Below are positions 16,832 through 24,305 of a DNA stretch of 64,000 bases, piece by piece. This DNA comes from Sphingomonas sp. S2M10 (GTDB lineage Bacteria > Pseudomonadota > Alphaproteobacteria > Sphingomonadales > Sphingomonadaceae), in contig NZ_JAAILI010000086.1 of NCBI RefSeq assembly GCF_012650175.1, forward strand, positions 62,001 through 126,000, in the 5' to 3' direction. Each line of letters starts with the position of its first letter. The first letter of the stretch is position 1. A model generated the notes under the pieces. It ran no database searches and was not told where the DNA came from. It saw only the letters and a list, made by a program, of their open reading frames with translations. A program made the translations under genes and the position numbers.

Positions 16832-17712
16832 ACGGCTTCCGGCAGCGCGCCGCGATCGATCTGCGCCTTCTCGGCGAGGGGCAGCGCAGCTGGGTGATGG
16901 CGGGGATCATGGCGATCATGCTGTTCCTGACCGTGCTGTCCGGTGCGCTGGGACTGGGCGTGGCCCGCTCGGCGGGCGGGATCGACCGGCAACTCGCCGG
17001 GCAGTTGACCGTGCAGCTGGTCGAGCCCGATGCGGGCGTGCGGGATGCGCGGGCAAAGGCGCTGGTCACGGCGATCGGCAAGGTGCCGGGTGTGACCCGC
17101 GTTCGGGAAGCGGACCGTGCCAAGCTGGCTGCGCTGCTCAAGCCCTGGCTGGGCGATGCCGGGCTCGATCCGGAGCTGCCGATGCCGGTGCTGATCGACG
17201 TGACTGCCGGGCCCGGCGTGGCGGCGCAGGTGGCGGCCGCCGCGCGCCGGGTGGCACCCGCCGCGCGGGTGGACGGCAGCGCGCGCTGGCTGTCGCCGGT
17301 GCGCGGGCTGCTGGCCGCGCTGTTCTGGGTGGCGATCGGGCTGGTGCTGGTGATCGCGGCGGCCACGGCGGGCGTCGCGCTGCTCGTCGCGCGCGCGGGG
17401 CTGGACACGCATCGCGATACCATCGACGTGCTGCACATGCTCGGATCGACCGATCGCCAGGTGGCGCGCCTGCTCCAGCGCCGGATCGCGCGCGATACGC
17501 TGCTCGGCGGCGTGATCGGCACGCTGGCGGCGCTGGCGCTGGTGGCGTTGTTCCAGACCAAGCTGGCGCTCACCGGGTCCGAGGTGCTGGGCGGAGCGAC
17601 GCTGGCGGCCGTCGACTGGACGCTGCTGCTGCTGCTGCCGATCGGCTTCGCGCTGCTCGCGACCGTGGCGACGCGGCTGACCGTGCTGCACACGCTGGGG
17701 CGCAAGCTGTGA
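16828..17712 (+). CDS. ftsX: Cell-division protein FtsX
   Basis: Membrane partner of FtsE, 294 residues. It has the FtsX/MacB-like plan: a first helix after a short basic N-terminus (residues ~24-45), a periplasmic loop of about 120 residues (the part that contacts hydrolase activators), then three helices near the C-terminus with the coupling segment DVLHMLGSTDRQVARLLQ between them. The sequence is more diverged than ftsE, as is usual. It starts inside the ftsE stop (ATGA) and ends in a GTGA overlap with the next gene, so ftsE-ftsX-ydcF-plsC look like one transcript. Confidence 0.93.
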   Translation: MNGFRQRAAIDLRLLGEGQRSWVMAGIMAIMLFLTVLSGALGLGVARSAGGIDRQLAGQLTVQLVEPDAGVRDARAKALVTAIGKVPGVTRVREADRAKLAALLKPWLGDAGLDPELPMPVLIDVTAGPGVAAQVAAAARRVAPAARVDGSARWLSPVRGLLAALFWVAIGLVLVIAAATAGVALLVARAGLDTHRDTIDVLHMLGSTDRQVARLLQRRIARDTLLGGVIGTLAALALVALFQTKLALTGSEVLGGATLAAVDWTLLLLLPIGFALLATVATRLTVLHTLGRKL

Positions 17713-18248
17713 TCCGGCGTTTCTTCTTCCTCCTCGTCCTGCTCTCCCTGGCCTGGGCGGTGGGCTTTGCGCTGTTCCTGTTCAACCTGGGGCGACCGCT
17801 CGGCGCGCATCGCACCGATGCGGTGGTGGTGCTGACCGGCGGGCCGGGACGAATCCAGCGCGGGCTCGACGCGCTGCGTCGCGAGGATGCGCGGCGGATG
17901 CTCGTTAGCGGGGTGAACCCCGATGTGCGGCCGCGCGAACTGGCGGCGCAATTCCCCGCCGATCGCGCGCTGTTCCGCTGCTGCGTCGATCTCGGCCACG
18001 AGGCGGTGGATACCCGCTCCAATGCCGACGAGACCGGGCGATGGGTACACGAACATGGCTATCGCAGCGTCCGGCTGGTCACCTCCGACTGGCACATGGC
18101 ACGGGCGCGGCTGGAGTTGCACCACGTGCTGCAGGGCGTGACGATCCTCGGCGACGGGGTGCCGAGCCGCCCCGGCTGGCGGATGCTGCTGCGCGAATAT
18201 CACAAATATCTGGTGCGCCGGGGGGCGCTCCTGCTGGGGGTCGATTGA
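17709..18248 (+). CDS. YdcF/ElyC-like DUF218 protein
   Basis: A 179-residue membrane-anchored protein starting at a GTG overlapping the ftsX stop. Residues ~4-27 are a hydrophobic anchor. The rest is a DUF218 domain: DAVVVLTGGPGRIQRGL, a conserved Asn in SNADET and the segment VRLVTSDWHMARA. ElyC, SanA and YdcF belong here and act on envelope integrity, probably through undecaprenyl-linked sugars (family knowledge; no direct proof). Its place after ftsEX and before plsC fits an envelope role. It ends one base into the plsC start (TGATG). Confidence 0.85.
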   Translation: MIRRFFFLLVLLSLAWAVGFALFLFNLGRPLGAHRTDAVVVLTGGPGRIQRGLDALRREDARRMLVSGVNPDVRPRELAAQFPADRALFRCCVDLGHEAVDTRSNADETGRWVHEHGYRSVRLVTSDWHMARARLELHHVLQGVTILGDGVPSRPGWRMLLREYHKYLVRRGALLLGVD

Positions 18249-18934
18249 TGGACGCACTGCGGACGTGGGTTTTCCGGATTTTCTTCTACGCCATGTCGAT
18301 CGTGATGGTGTCGCTGGCTCCGGTCGCGGCGTTGTTCGGGACGCGCGTGTTGCGCGCACATGCCAATTGCTGGGCGTGGCAGCTGCAATGGCTGGTGCGG
18401 ACGATCATCGGCGCACGGCTTCGCATCGAAGGCCATGTGCCGGAGGGGCAGATGCTGTTCGCCGGCAAGCATGAAAGCTATTTCGAGGCGCTGGAGCTGA
18501 CCCGGATGCTGCGCGCTCCGGCGACGGTGATGAAGCGCGAGCTGACCCGCATTCCGCTCTGGGGCTGGGCGGCGCAGCGCTACGGCACCATCGTGGTCGA
18601 TCGCGCGGCCAATGCGGCGGCGCTGCGCTCGATGATGCGTGCGGCAAAAAAGGCGCGGGCGACCGGGCGCTCGGTGCTGATCTTCCCGGAGGGCACCCGG
18701 GTACCGCCCGGCGAGGCGCCGCCGCTGCGCTCGGGCTTTGCCGGGCTCTACCGGGCGCTCGACTTGCCGGTGGTGCCGGTCGCGGTGCGGAGCGGCCGCG
18801 TTTGGCCGCGCAAGGGGCTGATGCACAAGGGCGAGATCGTCTTCCGTTTCGGCGAGCCGATTCCCGCCGGCCTGCCCCGCCGGGAGATCGAGGCACGCGT
18901 GCATGCGGCGATCAATGCGCTGAACGGGGGGTAG
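18248..18934 (+). CDS. 1-acyl-glycerol-3-phosphate acyltransferase (PlsC-like)
   Basis: A 228-residue membrane-bound acyltransferase that would add the second acyl chain in phosphatidic acid synthesis. The N-terminus holds one strong membrane segment (residues ~10-31). Motif I is KHESYFE, with catalytic His75 but Glu80 in place of the usual Asp (HX4E rather than HX4D). Motif III is FPEGTR (146-151), and VVPVAV forms motif IV. The HX4E form occurs in some alphaproteobacterial homologues. Last gene of the ftsE-ftsX-ydcF-plsC run, facing the 3' end of crtB with only nine bases between. Confidence 0.88.
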   Translation: MDALRTWVFRIFFYAMSIVMVSLAPVAALFGTRVLRAHANCWAWQLQWLVRTIIGARLRIEGHVPEGQMLFAGKHESYFEALELTRMLRAPATVMKRELTRIPLWGWAAQRYGTIVVDRAANAAALRSMMRAAKKARATGRSVLIFPEGTRVPPGEAPPLRSGFAGLYRALDLPVVPVAVRSGRVWPRKGLMHKGEIVFRFGEPIPAGLPRREIEARVHAAINALNGG

Positions 18935-18943
18935 GGCGGCGCC

Positions 18944-19867
18944 TCAGCGCGGGCGCGTCCACAGGCCTGCGGGGCGTGGGCTGGGCGCGCGCTTGCGGGC
19001 TGCGCCCCAGGCCCGGGTGATCGCCGCCAGCTTCTCGCCGCCCGAGGTGGTGGTGCGGCTGTCCCAGGCCTTGGCGCCGCGCGTCCGGACCTTGCGGGCA
19101 ATGCCGCCATAGATGTCTGCGGCCGCCAGCACCGCCCAGGCCGAGCGGAACGACAGCGCAGCAGCGCCGCCGCGCGCGCTGATCTCATAGGCTTCCGCGC
19201 GATCGGCGAGCCGCGTGCCGAGGATGGCGAGCGCAGCGGGGTCTGCCAGCGGGTTCGCCGGCGTCAGCCCGACTTCGGCCAGCCAATCGGCGGGCAGGTA
19301 GCAGCGCCCGGCCGCCGCATCCTCGCCGATGTCGCGGGCGATGTTGGCAAGCTGGAAGGCGAGGCCCAGATCGCAAGCGCGGTCGAGCACCGCCTCGTCC
19401 TCGGGCGCGACGCCCATCACCACCGCCATCATGCAGCCGACCACGCCCGCCACATGGTAGCAGTAGCGCAGCAGATCGTCCTCGCTTTGCGGCCGCCAGC
19501 CTTCGGCATCGAGCGCGAAGCCGTCGATCAGGTCCCAGGCGAAGCGGTGCGGCATGCGGGTTTCCGCGGCGACGATCCGCAGCGCGTCGAACGCCGCGTC
19601 GCCGACCCATTCGCCGGCAAGCGCGGCCGCCGTGCGTTCGCGTATCTCGGCCAGCCGCGCCTGCGGATCCTCGACGATCGTCATGCCATGGCCATGATCC
19701 TGCCCGTCTGCGATATCGTCGCAGCGGCGGCACCAGGCGTAGAGCAGCCAGGCGCGCTCGCGGGTCTCGCGATCGAACAGCTTGCTCGCGGCGGCGAAGC
19801 TGCGCGAGCCGCGAGCGATCGATTCGCCCGCGGTCGCGACGATCGCGTCGCGGCCGGGATAGCGCAT
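18944..19867 (-). CDS. crtB: Phytoene synthase
   Basis: Condenses two geranylgeranyl diphosphates to phytoene, the first carotenoid-specific step. The 307-residue protein has the first Asp-rich motif DDIAD (residues 50-54) and the second in NIARDIGEDA with the following RCYLP segment, both expected for trans-isoprenyl synthases of the squalene/phytoene group. It starts in a TAATG overlap with the LOG-family gene, so it is probably coupled to it. Last gene of the minus-strand block crtY-crtI-LOG-crtB. Confidence 0.95.
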   Translation of the reverse strand: MRYPGRDAIVATAGESIARGSRSFAAASKLFDRETRERAWLLYAWCRRCDDIADGQDHGHGMTIVEDPQARLAEIRERTAAALAGEWVGDAAFDALRIVAAETRMPHRFAWDLIDGFALDAEGWRPQSEDDLLRYCYHVAGVVGCMMAVVMGVAPEDEAVLDRACDLGLAFQLANIARDIGEDAAAGRCYLPADWLAEVGLTPANPLADPAALAILGTRLADRAEAYEISARGGAAALSFRSAWAVLAAADIYGGIARKVRTRGAKAWDSRTTTSGGEKLAAITRAWGAARKRAPSPRPAGLWTRPR

Positions 19868-20448
19868 TACAGCTGCTCGCGCCGTAACTGGGCGATCGGT
19901 ACCACCGGCTGGGCCGCGGCCATCTTGGCGAGCAGCCCGTCGATCGTGGTGTCGACGAGGAGCAGGCTCTGATGCTGCGGGCGGACGAAGCCTACCGTTC
20001 CCATATGCTCCCAGAATTCGACCAGCTTGTCGTAATAGCCGGCGATGTTGAGCAGGCCGATCGGATCCTGGTGATAGCCGAGCTGCGCCCAGCTCATCGC
20101 TTCCCACAATTCGTCCATCGTGCCGGTGCCGCCGGGCAGGTTGACGAAGCCGTCGGCCAGTTCGGTGAAGCGCGCCTTGCGCTCGTGCATCGTCTCGCAG
20201 ACTTCGAGGGCGGTAAGCCCGCGATGCGCGACCTCGGCATTGACCAGCAGGGTGGGAATAACGCCGATCACTTCGCCGCCGGCCTCGAGCGCCGCATCGG
20301 CCACCGCGCCCATCAGTCCCAGCCGGCCGCCGCCATAGACAACGCCGATGCCGCGCTCGGCGAGCGTGCGGCCGAGGGCGCGGGCGGCTTCGATATAGAC
20401 GGGATCGGCCGGGCTGGCCGAGCCGCAATAGACAGCGATACGCTTCAT
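19867..20448 (-). CDS. LOG-family phosphoribohydrolase
   Basis: A 193-residue Rossmann-like protein with the LOG signature PGGTGTMDE (residues 105-113) preceded by YGGGRLGLMG (38-47). LOG proteins cleave nucleoside 5'-monophosphates, including cytokinin ribotides, to base plus ribose 5-phosphate (family knowledge). It was once labelled a lysine decarboxylase on weak grounds. The ATG at 20448 follows AGGAGCA. It sits inside the carotenoid block, overlapping crtB by one base, but is separated from crtI by an intergenic palindrome. Confidence 0.9.
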   Translation of the reverse strand: MKRIAVYCGSASPADPVYIEAARALGRTLAERGIGVVYGGGRLGLMGAVADAALEAGGEVIGVIPTLLVNAEVAHRGLTALEVCETMHERKARFTELADGFVNLPGGTGTMDELWEAMSWAQLGYHQDPIGLLNIAGYYDKLVEFWEHMGTVGFVRPQHQSLLLVDTTIDGLLAKMAAAQPVVPIAQLRREQL

Positions 20449-20506
20449 TTGATGCTCCTGTGGCGGGGCTGATAGCGTGTTTCGGCGGGGAGGGAGAGCC
20501 CTGATC

Positions 20507-20620
20507 TTAAGCCCCTCCTCCTTGGAGGAGGGGTTTGGGGGTGGAGGGATTCCAGAACGCAGCTTGGTCTCTGCGAGACACGGCCCCACCCCAACCCCTC
20601 CCCTGAAGGGGAGGGGCTAA
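20507..20620. repeat. Intergenic palindromic repeat (family A) within crt block
   Basis: A roughly 110-base inverted repeat between the crtI stop and the LOG-gene start. The outer arms are AGCCCCTCC (from 20510) and GGAGGGGCT (ending 20618). The inner arms GGGGTTTGGGGGTGG and CCACCCCAACCCC are nearly complementary, and small hairpins (CCTCCTTGGAGGAGG, CCCCTGAAGGGG) lie inside each arm. In RNA it would form a large cruciform between crtI and the downstream pair and could affect transcript stability or read-through. Confidence 0.75.
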
Positions 20621-20627
20621 AGCCCAT

Positions 20628-22106
20628 TCAGGCCATCTCGCCCAGCATCAGCTCTGCCGTCGCCTTGGCACTCCCCACCACGCCGGGGATGCCCGCGCCC
20701 GGATGCGTGCCCGCGCCGACGAAATACAGGTTCGAAATTGCATCGTCACGATTGTGCACGCGGAACCAGGCGCTCTGCGTGAGGATCGGCTCCAGGCTGA
20801 AGCCCGATCCGTGATGCGCCGCCAGATCGTCGCGGAAATCGGTCGGCGCATAGTGGAACTTGGTGACGATGCGCTCGGCCAGATCCGGGATTAGCCGGCG
20901 CTGCACCTCGGCGAGAATCCGCGCTTCGAGAATCGGCCCCACCTCGTTCCAGTCTGCCGGGAACTTGCCCAGATGGGGCACCGGCGCCAGCGCGTAGAAG
21001 GTCGAATGGCCCTCCGGCGCCATGCTCGGGTCCGAGGCGCTGGGATGGTGGAGATAGAGCGAAAAGTCCTCGCTCACCACGCCGTTGGTGTAGATGTCGT
21101 CGAGCAGGCCCTTATAGCGCGGCCCGAACAGGATCATGTGGTGCGGGATGTTCGGGAAGGTGCCACGCAGTCCGAAATGCACCACGAACAGCGAGGGCGA
21201 AAACCGCTTGTTGACCAGCCGGCTGGTCGTCCGCCGTGCGCTGCGCGAGTTGCGCAGCAGGTCGCGATAGCTGTGAACGATGTCGGCGTTGCTCGCCACC
21301 GCATCCACTTCGACCTCAAAGCCGCTGTGCGTGCGCACGCCGACGACACGGTCGCCCAGCGTCAGGATCTCGTCGACCGGATCGCCGATCCGCACCATGC
21401 CCCCCAGCCGCTCGAAGTGCGTGACCATGCCCGCGATCAGCCGGTTGGTGCCGCCCTCGGCCCACCAGACGCCGCCGTCGCGCTCCAGCTTGTGGATCAA
21501 CGCGTAGATGCTGCTGGTCGCCATCGGGTTGCCGCCGACGAGCAGCGTGTGGAACGACAGCGCCTCGCGCAGCTTCTCGTTCTTCACATAACCGGCGACG
21601 ACCGAATAGACCGATCGCCAGGCCTGGTTCTGCATCAGCGCAGGCGCCGCCTTCAGCATCGACTTGAAGTCGAGGAACGCCTTGGCGCCCAGCTTCACAT
21701 AGCCTTCCTGATAGACCCGCTCGGAATAATCGAGGAAGCGACGATAGCCGGCGATGTCGCTGGCATCGAGCTTGGCGATCTCGCCCGCCAGCACACCATC
21801 GTCATTGGTATAGTCGAAGGTCGTCCCGTCCGGCCAGGACAGGCGGTAGAAGGGCGTGACGGGCTTGAGCGTCACGTCTTCCGAAATATCGTGGCCCGAC
21901 AGGCGCCACAGCTCCTTGAGCGCATCCGGATCGGTGATCACGGTCGGGCCGCCGTCGAAGGTGAAGCCGTCGCGCTCCCAATAATAGGCGCGGCCGCCGG
22001 GCTTATCGCGCGCCTCGATGACGGTGGTATCCACCCCGGCCGACTGAAGGCGGATGGCAAGGGCGAGCCCGCCGAACCCGGCGCCGATCACGACTGCGCG
22101 GCGCAT
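20628..22106 (-). CDS. crtI: Phytoene desaturase
   Basis: A FAD enzyme of 492 residues that introduces four double bonds into phytoene to give lycopene. The N-terminus shows the dinucleotide-binding motif VVIGAGFGGLALAIRLQSAG (residues 5-24) then IEARDKPGGRAY. The C-terminus carries the bacterial desaturase signature around LYFVGAGTHPGAGIPGVVGS. Full length. It starts in a TGATG overlap with the crtY stop. A palindromic repeat follows its stop. Confidence 0.96.
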   Translation of the reverse strand: MRRAVVIGAGFGGLALAIRLQSAGVDTTVIEARDKPGGRAYYWERDGFTFDGGPTVITDPDALKELWRLSGHDISEDVTLKPVTPFYRLSWPDGTTFDYTNDDGVLAGEIAKLDASDIAGYRRFLDYSERVYQEGYVKLGAKAFLDFKSMLKAAPALMQNQAWRSVYSVVAGYVKNEKLREALSFHTLLVGGNPMATSSIYALIHKLERDGGVWWAEGGTNRLIAGMVTHFERLGGMVRIGDPVDEILTLGDRVVGVRTHSGFEVEVDAVASNADIVHSYRDLLRNSRSARRTTSRLVNKRFSPSLFVVHFGLRGTFPNIPHHMILFGPRYKGLLDDIYTNGVVSEDFSLYLHHPSASDPSMAPEGHSTFYALAPVPHLGKFPADWNEVGPILEARILAEVQRRLIPDLAERIVTKFHYAPTDFRDDLAAHHGSGFSLEPILTQSAWFRVHNRDDAISNLYFVGAGTHPGAGIPGVVGSAKATAELMLGEMA

Positions 22107-23263
22107 CAGCGGTTCCAGATCGCGGAGAGGGCGCGGCCGATCGGCACCGGCGGCTTGCCCGAGAGCACGCGAAGGCGGTCTCCCCAGGTCGACTGCGCGG
22201 CGTAGAAGCGCTGGATCAATCCTGCATCCAGACGGTAAAATCGTTCCAGCACGCGATAGCGCTCCTCGGGTTCGGCCGCCTTGAACAACATCGCGGCGAG
22301 CATGCGATAGAAGCCGCGCTTGCGCCATAGCCCGCGCGAATAGCCATATAGCATTTGGTGCAGCGCCTCGCCCGAATAGTCCTTGGCCTCGGCGATGACT
22401 GCGGCGGTACGGATTGCGTCGGGGAAGGAATAGCCGGTCATGGGGTGGAACAGCCCGGCCTTCATTCCCGCCTTGGCAATGCCGCGCCCGCCGGCGGCCC
22501 AATAGGCGCTATGGTCGCCCCCCATCGCGACGGGCAGACTGCCTACTTCCTCGCGCAGCACGCGATCGACCTGCCAGCCTGCCGCATCGGCATAGGCCTC
22601 GATCCGGTCGCCCGTGGCGAGGATGTCGAGCGACGGCGTGTCGCTGTAATAGGTATCCTCGACGAACATCCGCGTCGGGCTGAACGGCAGGCAATAGACG
22701 AAGCGATAGCCGTCGATCTGCGGCACGGTCGCGTCCATGATCAGCGGTCGCGGCACCGTGTTGAGCGCGGCGAGCGCGAGTTCGGCGCCGTGGAATTTCT
22801 GCCAGCCGAGCTGGAGCGCGCTGGTATCGCCGACGCCGCGGCAATCGATCACGCCTTCGGCCTCGACCAGATCGCCGTCGGCGAGCGCCACGGCGTTGGG
22901 AGTGATGTCCGCCGCCTCGCGACCGAGCAGCAGGCCCTTCGGCCCCAGCGCTTCGCGCACCACGCGATCGAAATGCTCCGACTCGACCGAGTAATAGCGG
23001 CCGGGCAGCGTACGGCTATGCGCCGGGAAGGCGACGTCATAGCCGTTCCAGCCATGGCAGATCAGCGGCGCGGCCAGCCAGCGATGCTCGGGTGCAATAT
23101 CGTCGGCGAAGAACGACCAGAGGTGATTGCCGCCGATCCGCGCCGAGCCTTCGATCAGCCGGACGGTGCAATCGGGTTTCTTCTTCCGGATTGCCAGCGC
23201 GATAAGCCCGCCGGCAAGGCCGCCGCCGACAATGGCGACGTCACAACTGATGGTTGAAGGCAT
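22106..23263 (-). CDS. crtY: Lycopene beta-cyclase (CrtY type)
   Basis: Forms the beta-rings of beta-carotene from lycopene. The 385-residue protein begins with a flavin/NAD-binding motif CDVAIVGGGLAGGLIALAI and then GGNHLWSFF, and has the cyclase segments PLIMDATVPQ and FVYCLPFSP with FVEDTYYS, as in bacterial CrtY. It is the first gene of the minus-strand block. The ~198 bases between it and the divergent PEP-CTERM gene must hold both promoters; I see no convincing -35/-10 pair there. Confidence 0.95.
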   Translation of the reverse strand: MPSTISCDVAIVGGGLAGGLIALAIRKKKPDCTVRLIEGSARIGGNHLWSFFADDIAPEHRWLAAPLICHGWNGYDVAFPAHSRTLPGRYYSVESEHFDRVVREALGPKGLLLGREAADITPNAVALADGDLVEAEGVIDCRGVGDTSALQLGWQKFHGAELALAALNTVPRPLIMDATVPQIDGYRFVYCLPFSPTRMFVEDTYYSDTPSLDILATGDRIEAYADAAGWQVDRVLREEVGSLPVAMGGDHSAYWAAGGRGIAKAGMKAGLFHPMTGYSFPDAIRTAAVIAEAKDYSGEALHQMLYGYSRGLWRKRGFYRMLAAMLFKAAEPEERYRVLERFYRLDAGLIQRFYAAQSTWGDRLRVLSGKPPVPIGRALSAIWNR

Positions 23264-23461
23264 GGCCGTCGCCTAGCCCAAGCCCGGGGGTGTGGGAACC
23301 CCGCCATTGAGGGGCAGGCATCGAAACGGTCGCGGGCGGCGGGCGCTCCGGCGCAGGCCAAGCCGTTCATTTTCTTTTAACTATCGTCACACGGCTTGCA
23401 CACTTCCGCCTTACGCCAAGGCAACCGCGCTCGCGGTTTGTGAAGTAGGGGAACCAAAGCA

Positions 23462-24256
23462 ATGCAGAATAAGCTTTTTGGCGCGGCTCTTGCCGTCGCC
23501 ACGCTGATCGGCGCGCCCGTCGCGCAGGCCCAGGTCGCGCTGTCGACCAAGACCTACACGCAGGATTTCAACACGCTGGCGACCAGCGGCACCAGCGACG
23601 CGCTGCCGACCGGCTGGAAGCTTGACGAGACTGGCGGCAACACCGCGGGCAGGGACGACGCCTATGCGACGACCAATGCCAATGCCGGTACGGCTTATGC
23701 CTTCGGTTCCGGCAGCGAGCGCGCGCTCGGCAGCGTGACTTCAAGCAACGCGACTCCGATCCTGTTCGGCGCCTTCTTCACGAACATGCTGGGCAGCGCG
23801 ATTCAGTCGATCACGCTCGATTATTTCGGCGAGCAGTGGCGCCTGGGCACTGCGCGCAGCGATACGCTCGACTTCGAATATTCGCTGAACGCTACGTCGC
23901 TGACCAACGGCACCTGGACGGCGTTTGACGCGCTCGACTTCGCCAGCATCAAGAACGGCACCGGCTCGGGCAGCGCGAGCAGCGCGCTGGTCGGCAATGA
24001 CGCAAGCAATCGCAAGGCCATCAGCGCCACGATCGCCAACCTGCAGATCGCCGACGGCAGCGGCTTCGCGATCCGCTGGACCGATCGCGACGTCGGCGGT
24101 TCGGACCATGGCCTGGCGATCGACGACCTGACGCTTACCGCCACGCTGGCGCCGAGCGCGGTGCCCGAGCCGGCCGCCTGGGCGATGCTGATCGGCGGCT
24201 TCGGCCTCGCCGGCGCGGCGCTGCGTCGCCGCGCGGGAAAGCGCGCGCTCGCCTGA
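23462..24256 (+). CDS. Exported PEPxxWA-CTERM protein
   Basis: A 264-residue secreted protein. The N-terminus is a signal peptide (MQNKLFGAALAVATLIGAPVAQA). The middle is Thr/Ser/Asn-rich and beta-like, with no catalytic motif. The C-terminus is a classic sorting tail: VPEPAAWAMLIGGFGLAGAA then Arg-rich RRRAGKR. In sphingomonads the PEPxxWA form marks proteins processed by an exosortase-like system and is often linked to exopolysaccharide producers (family knowledge). The start follows GGGGAACC. It lies between crtY and a convergent TonB receptor; its function is unknown. Confidence 0.88.
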   Translation: MQNKLFGAALAVATLIGAPVAQAQVALSTKTYTQDFNTLATSGTSDALPTGWKLDETGGNTAGRDDAYATTNANAGTAYAFGSGSERALGSVTSSNATPILFGAFFTNMLGSAIQSITLDYFGEQWRLGTARSDTLDFEYSLNATSLTNGTWTAFDALDFASIKNGTGSGSASSALVGNDASNRKAISATIANLQIADGSGFAIRWTDRDVGGSDHGLAIDDLTLTATLAPSAVPEPAAWAMLIGGFGLAGAALRRRAGKRALA

Positions 24257-24264
24257 CCGCGGGC

Positions 24265-24291
24265 AGGGAGGCGCCGGCCCGGCCGGCGCCT
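24265..24291. terminator. Shared hairpin terminator between convergent genes
   Basis: A perfect 11-bp GC-rich stem, GGAGGCGCCGG / CCGGCGCCTCC, with a five-base loop, lies between the PEP-CTERM gene stop (24256) and the 3' end of the convergent TonB receptor (24306). Neither side has a long T-run, so efficiency is uncertain, but the position fits a bidirectional terminator. Confidence 0.65.
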
Positions 24292-24305
24292 CCTTCACCG
24301 GTGCG

